Shown here one piece after another: positions 63,606 through 64,000 of a stretch of DNA of 64,000 nt; the stretch's first letter is position 1; each line of letters begins with the position of its first letter. The notes beneath the pieces are model-generated. The model was given only the letters and a program-made list of their open reading frames with translations. It did no database searches and was not told where the DNA came from. The DNA comes from Lentibacter sp. XHP0401 (GTDB lineage Bacteria; Pseudomonadota; Alphaproteobacteria; Rhodobacterales; Rhodobacteraceae), in the NCBI RefSeq assembly GCF_025751535.1, contig NZ_JAOWLC010000009.1, forward strand, positions 62,001 to 126,000, in the 5' to 3' direction. The position numbers were made by a program, and so were the translations under genes.

Positions 63606-64000
63606 TCAAAACAGCTTCAGTTTCTTGAACAAAACAAACTGGGCCACCAAAACGGCCACAATCACTCCGCAGATAATGGCAAAGCCGTTGGGGCTGTCCG
63701 CCAGTGGCACACCGCCGACATTCACTCCCAAAAGCCCGGTCAAAAACCCGATCGGCAGGAAAAACGCCGAGACCACCGTCAGCACAAGCATCTGCGTGTT
63801 CATCTGTTCGGCCCGAGCATCCATCACCTGATCATGCACAATTTGCGCACGGTCCCGAATGGCATCAAGCTCCTCGCTCAGCCGCGTGAGCCGGTCAATC
63901 GCCTCGCGCAGCTGCCCCAAAGCCTCGCGCGACACCCAGTCAAACCCCTCCACTTCAAAGGTCGTCAAAGCATCGCGCTGCGGAAACATATAGCGCCTGA
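63606..64000 (-). CDS. CorA/ZntB-family metal transporter, C-terminal part (truncated by window edge)
   Basis: C-terminal 131 residues of a CorA-superfamily channel; the frame continues past base 64000 without a start that fits. RRYMFPQRDAL precedes a long helix (REALGQLREAIDRLTRLSEELDAI), then NTQMLVLTVVSAFFLPIGFLTGLLGVNVGG is TM1 with the G-V-N selectivity variant (G-M-N in classical CorA), as in ZntB. A second helix and KKLKLF end the protein. ZntB-type proteins move Zn2+; the exact ion is inferred. Confidence 0.85.
   Translation of the reverse strand, partial: RRYMFPQRDALTTFEVEGFDWVSREALGQLREAIDRLTRLSEELDAIRDRAQIVHDQVMDARAEQMNTQMLVLTVVSAFFLPIGFLTGLLGVNVGGVPLADSPNGFAIICGVIVAVLVAQFVLFKKLKLF

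Overview
The window is a gene-dense, GC-rich stretch of a chromosome from an alphaproteobacterium, almost certainly a marine Rhodobacteraceae (Roseobacter-group) member. This rests on the Complex I operon with its family-specific accessory genes (DUF5333, DUF5337, an extended NuoE) followed by birA-coaX-rnj, on the soxCDEF genes, on a liu leucine-degradation operon, and on overall protein and codon style. No rRNA, tRNA, CRISPR array, prophage or insertion sequence was recognised. Both edges cut genes (a GT61-type glycosyltransferase on the left, a CorA/ZntB-type transporter on the right).

Layout: 1-1.1 kb GT61 glycosyltransferase; 1.1-3.2 kb clpP-clpX; 3.3-8.4 kb a sulfur-oxidation operon soxC-soxD-thioredoxin-soxE-soxF, without soxXYZAB in this window; 8.6-10 kb a DUF1330 gene, a small P-loop ATPase and a gene-poor stretch; 10-13.7 kb a GSCFA/SGNH pair, an atypical SDR and a Hint-domain protein; 13.7-15.9 kb an orphan BrnA-like protein, a structured repeat element and prfC; 15.9-18.5 kb an unknown gene with two tandem glycosyltransferase-like paralogues; 18.6-20.1 kb a DEAD-box RNA helicase.

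From 42.4 kb down to 20.2 kb runs one long minus-strand operon: nuoA-B-C-D, lipoprotein, nuoE, a free-standing membrane-anchored copy of the NuoE C-terminal module, DUF5337, nuoF, a 50-codon ORF, a methyltransferase, a lipoprotein, DUF5333, nuoG, a lipoprotein, nuoH-I, a carboxymuconolactone-decarboxylase-family gene, nuoJ-K-L-M-N, birA, coaX, rnj. All 14 nuo genes appear intact. The extra genes are the most interesting content of the window.

From 53.3 to 42.6 kb a second minus-strand operon encodes leucine/isovalerate degradation (ivd, acyl-CoA synthetase, liuB, liuD, HMG-CoA lyase, enoyl-CoA hydratase) with two glutathione S-transferases, an ASCH protein and two small unknowns interleaved. 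BirA, encoded at the end of the nuo operon, would be expected to biotinylate LiuD. The right end carries a DegT/DnrJ-type aminotransferase, gph, the amino-sugar pair glmU-glmS, an acyltransferase-3 membrane protein, an AlkD-type protein and an SsuABC/TauABC-type ABC importer.

Start codons were revised by hand where Shine-Dalgarno position, operon overlap or signal peptide favoured an internal start. All functional calls come from reading motifs by eye; no database search was run.
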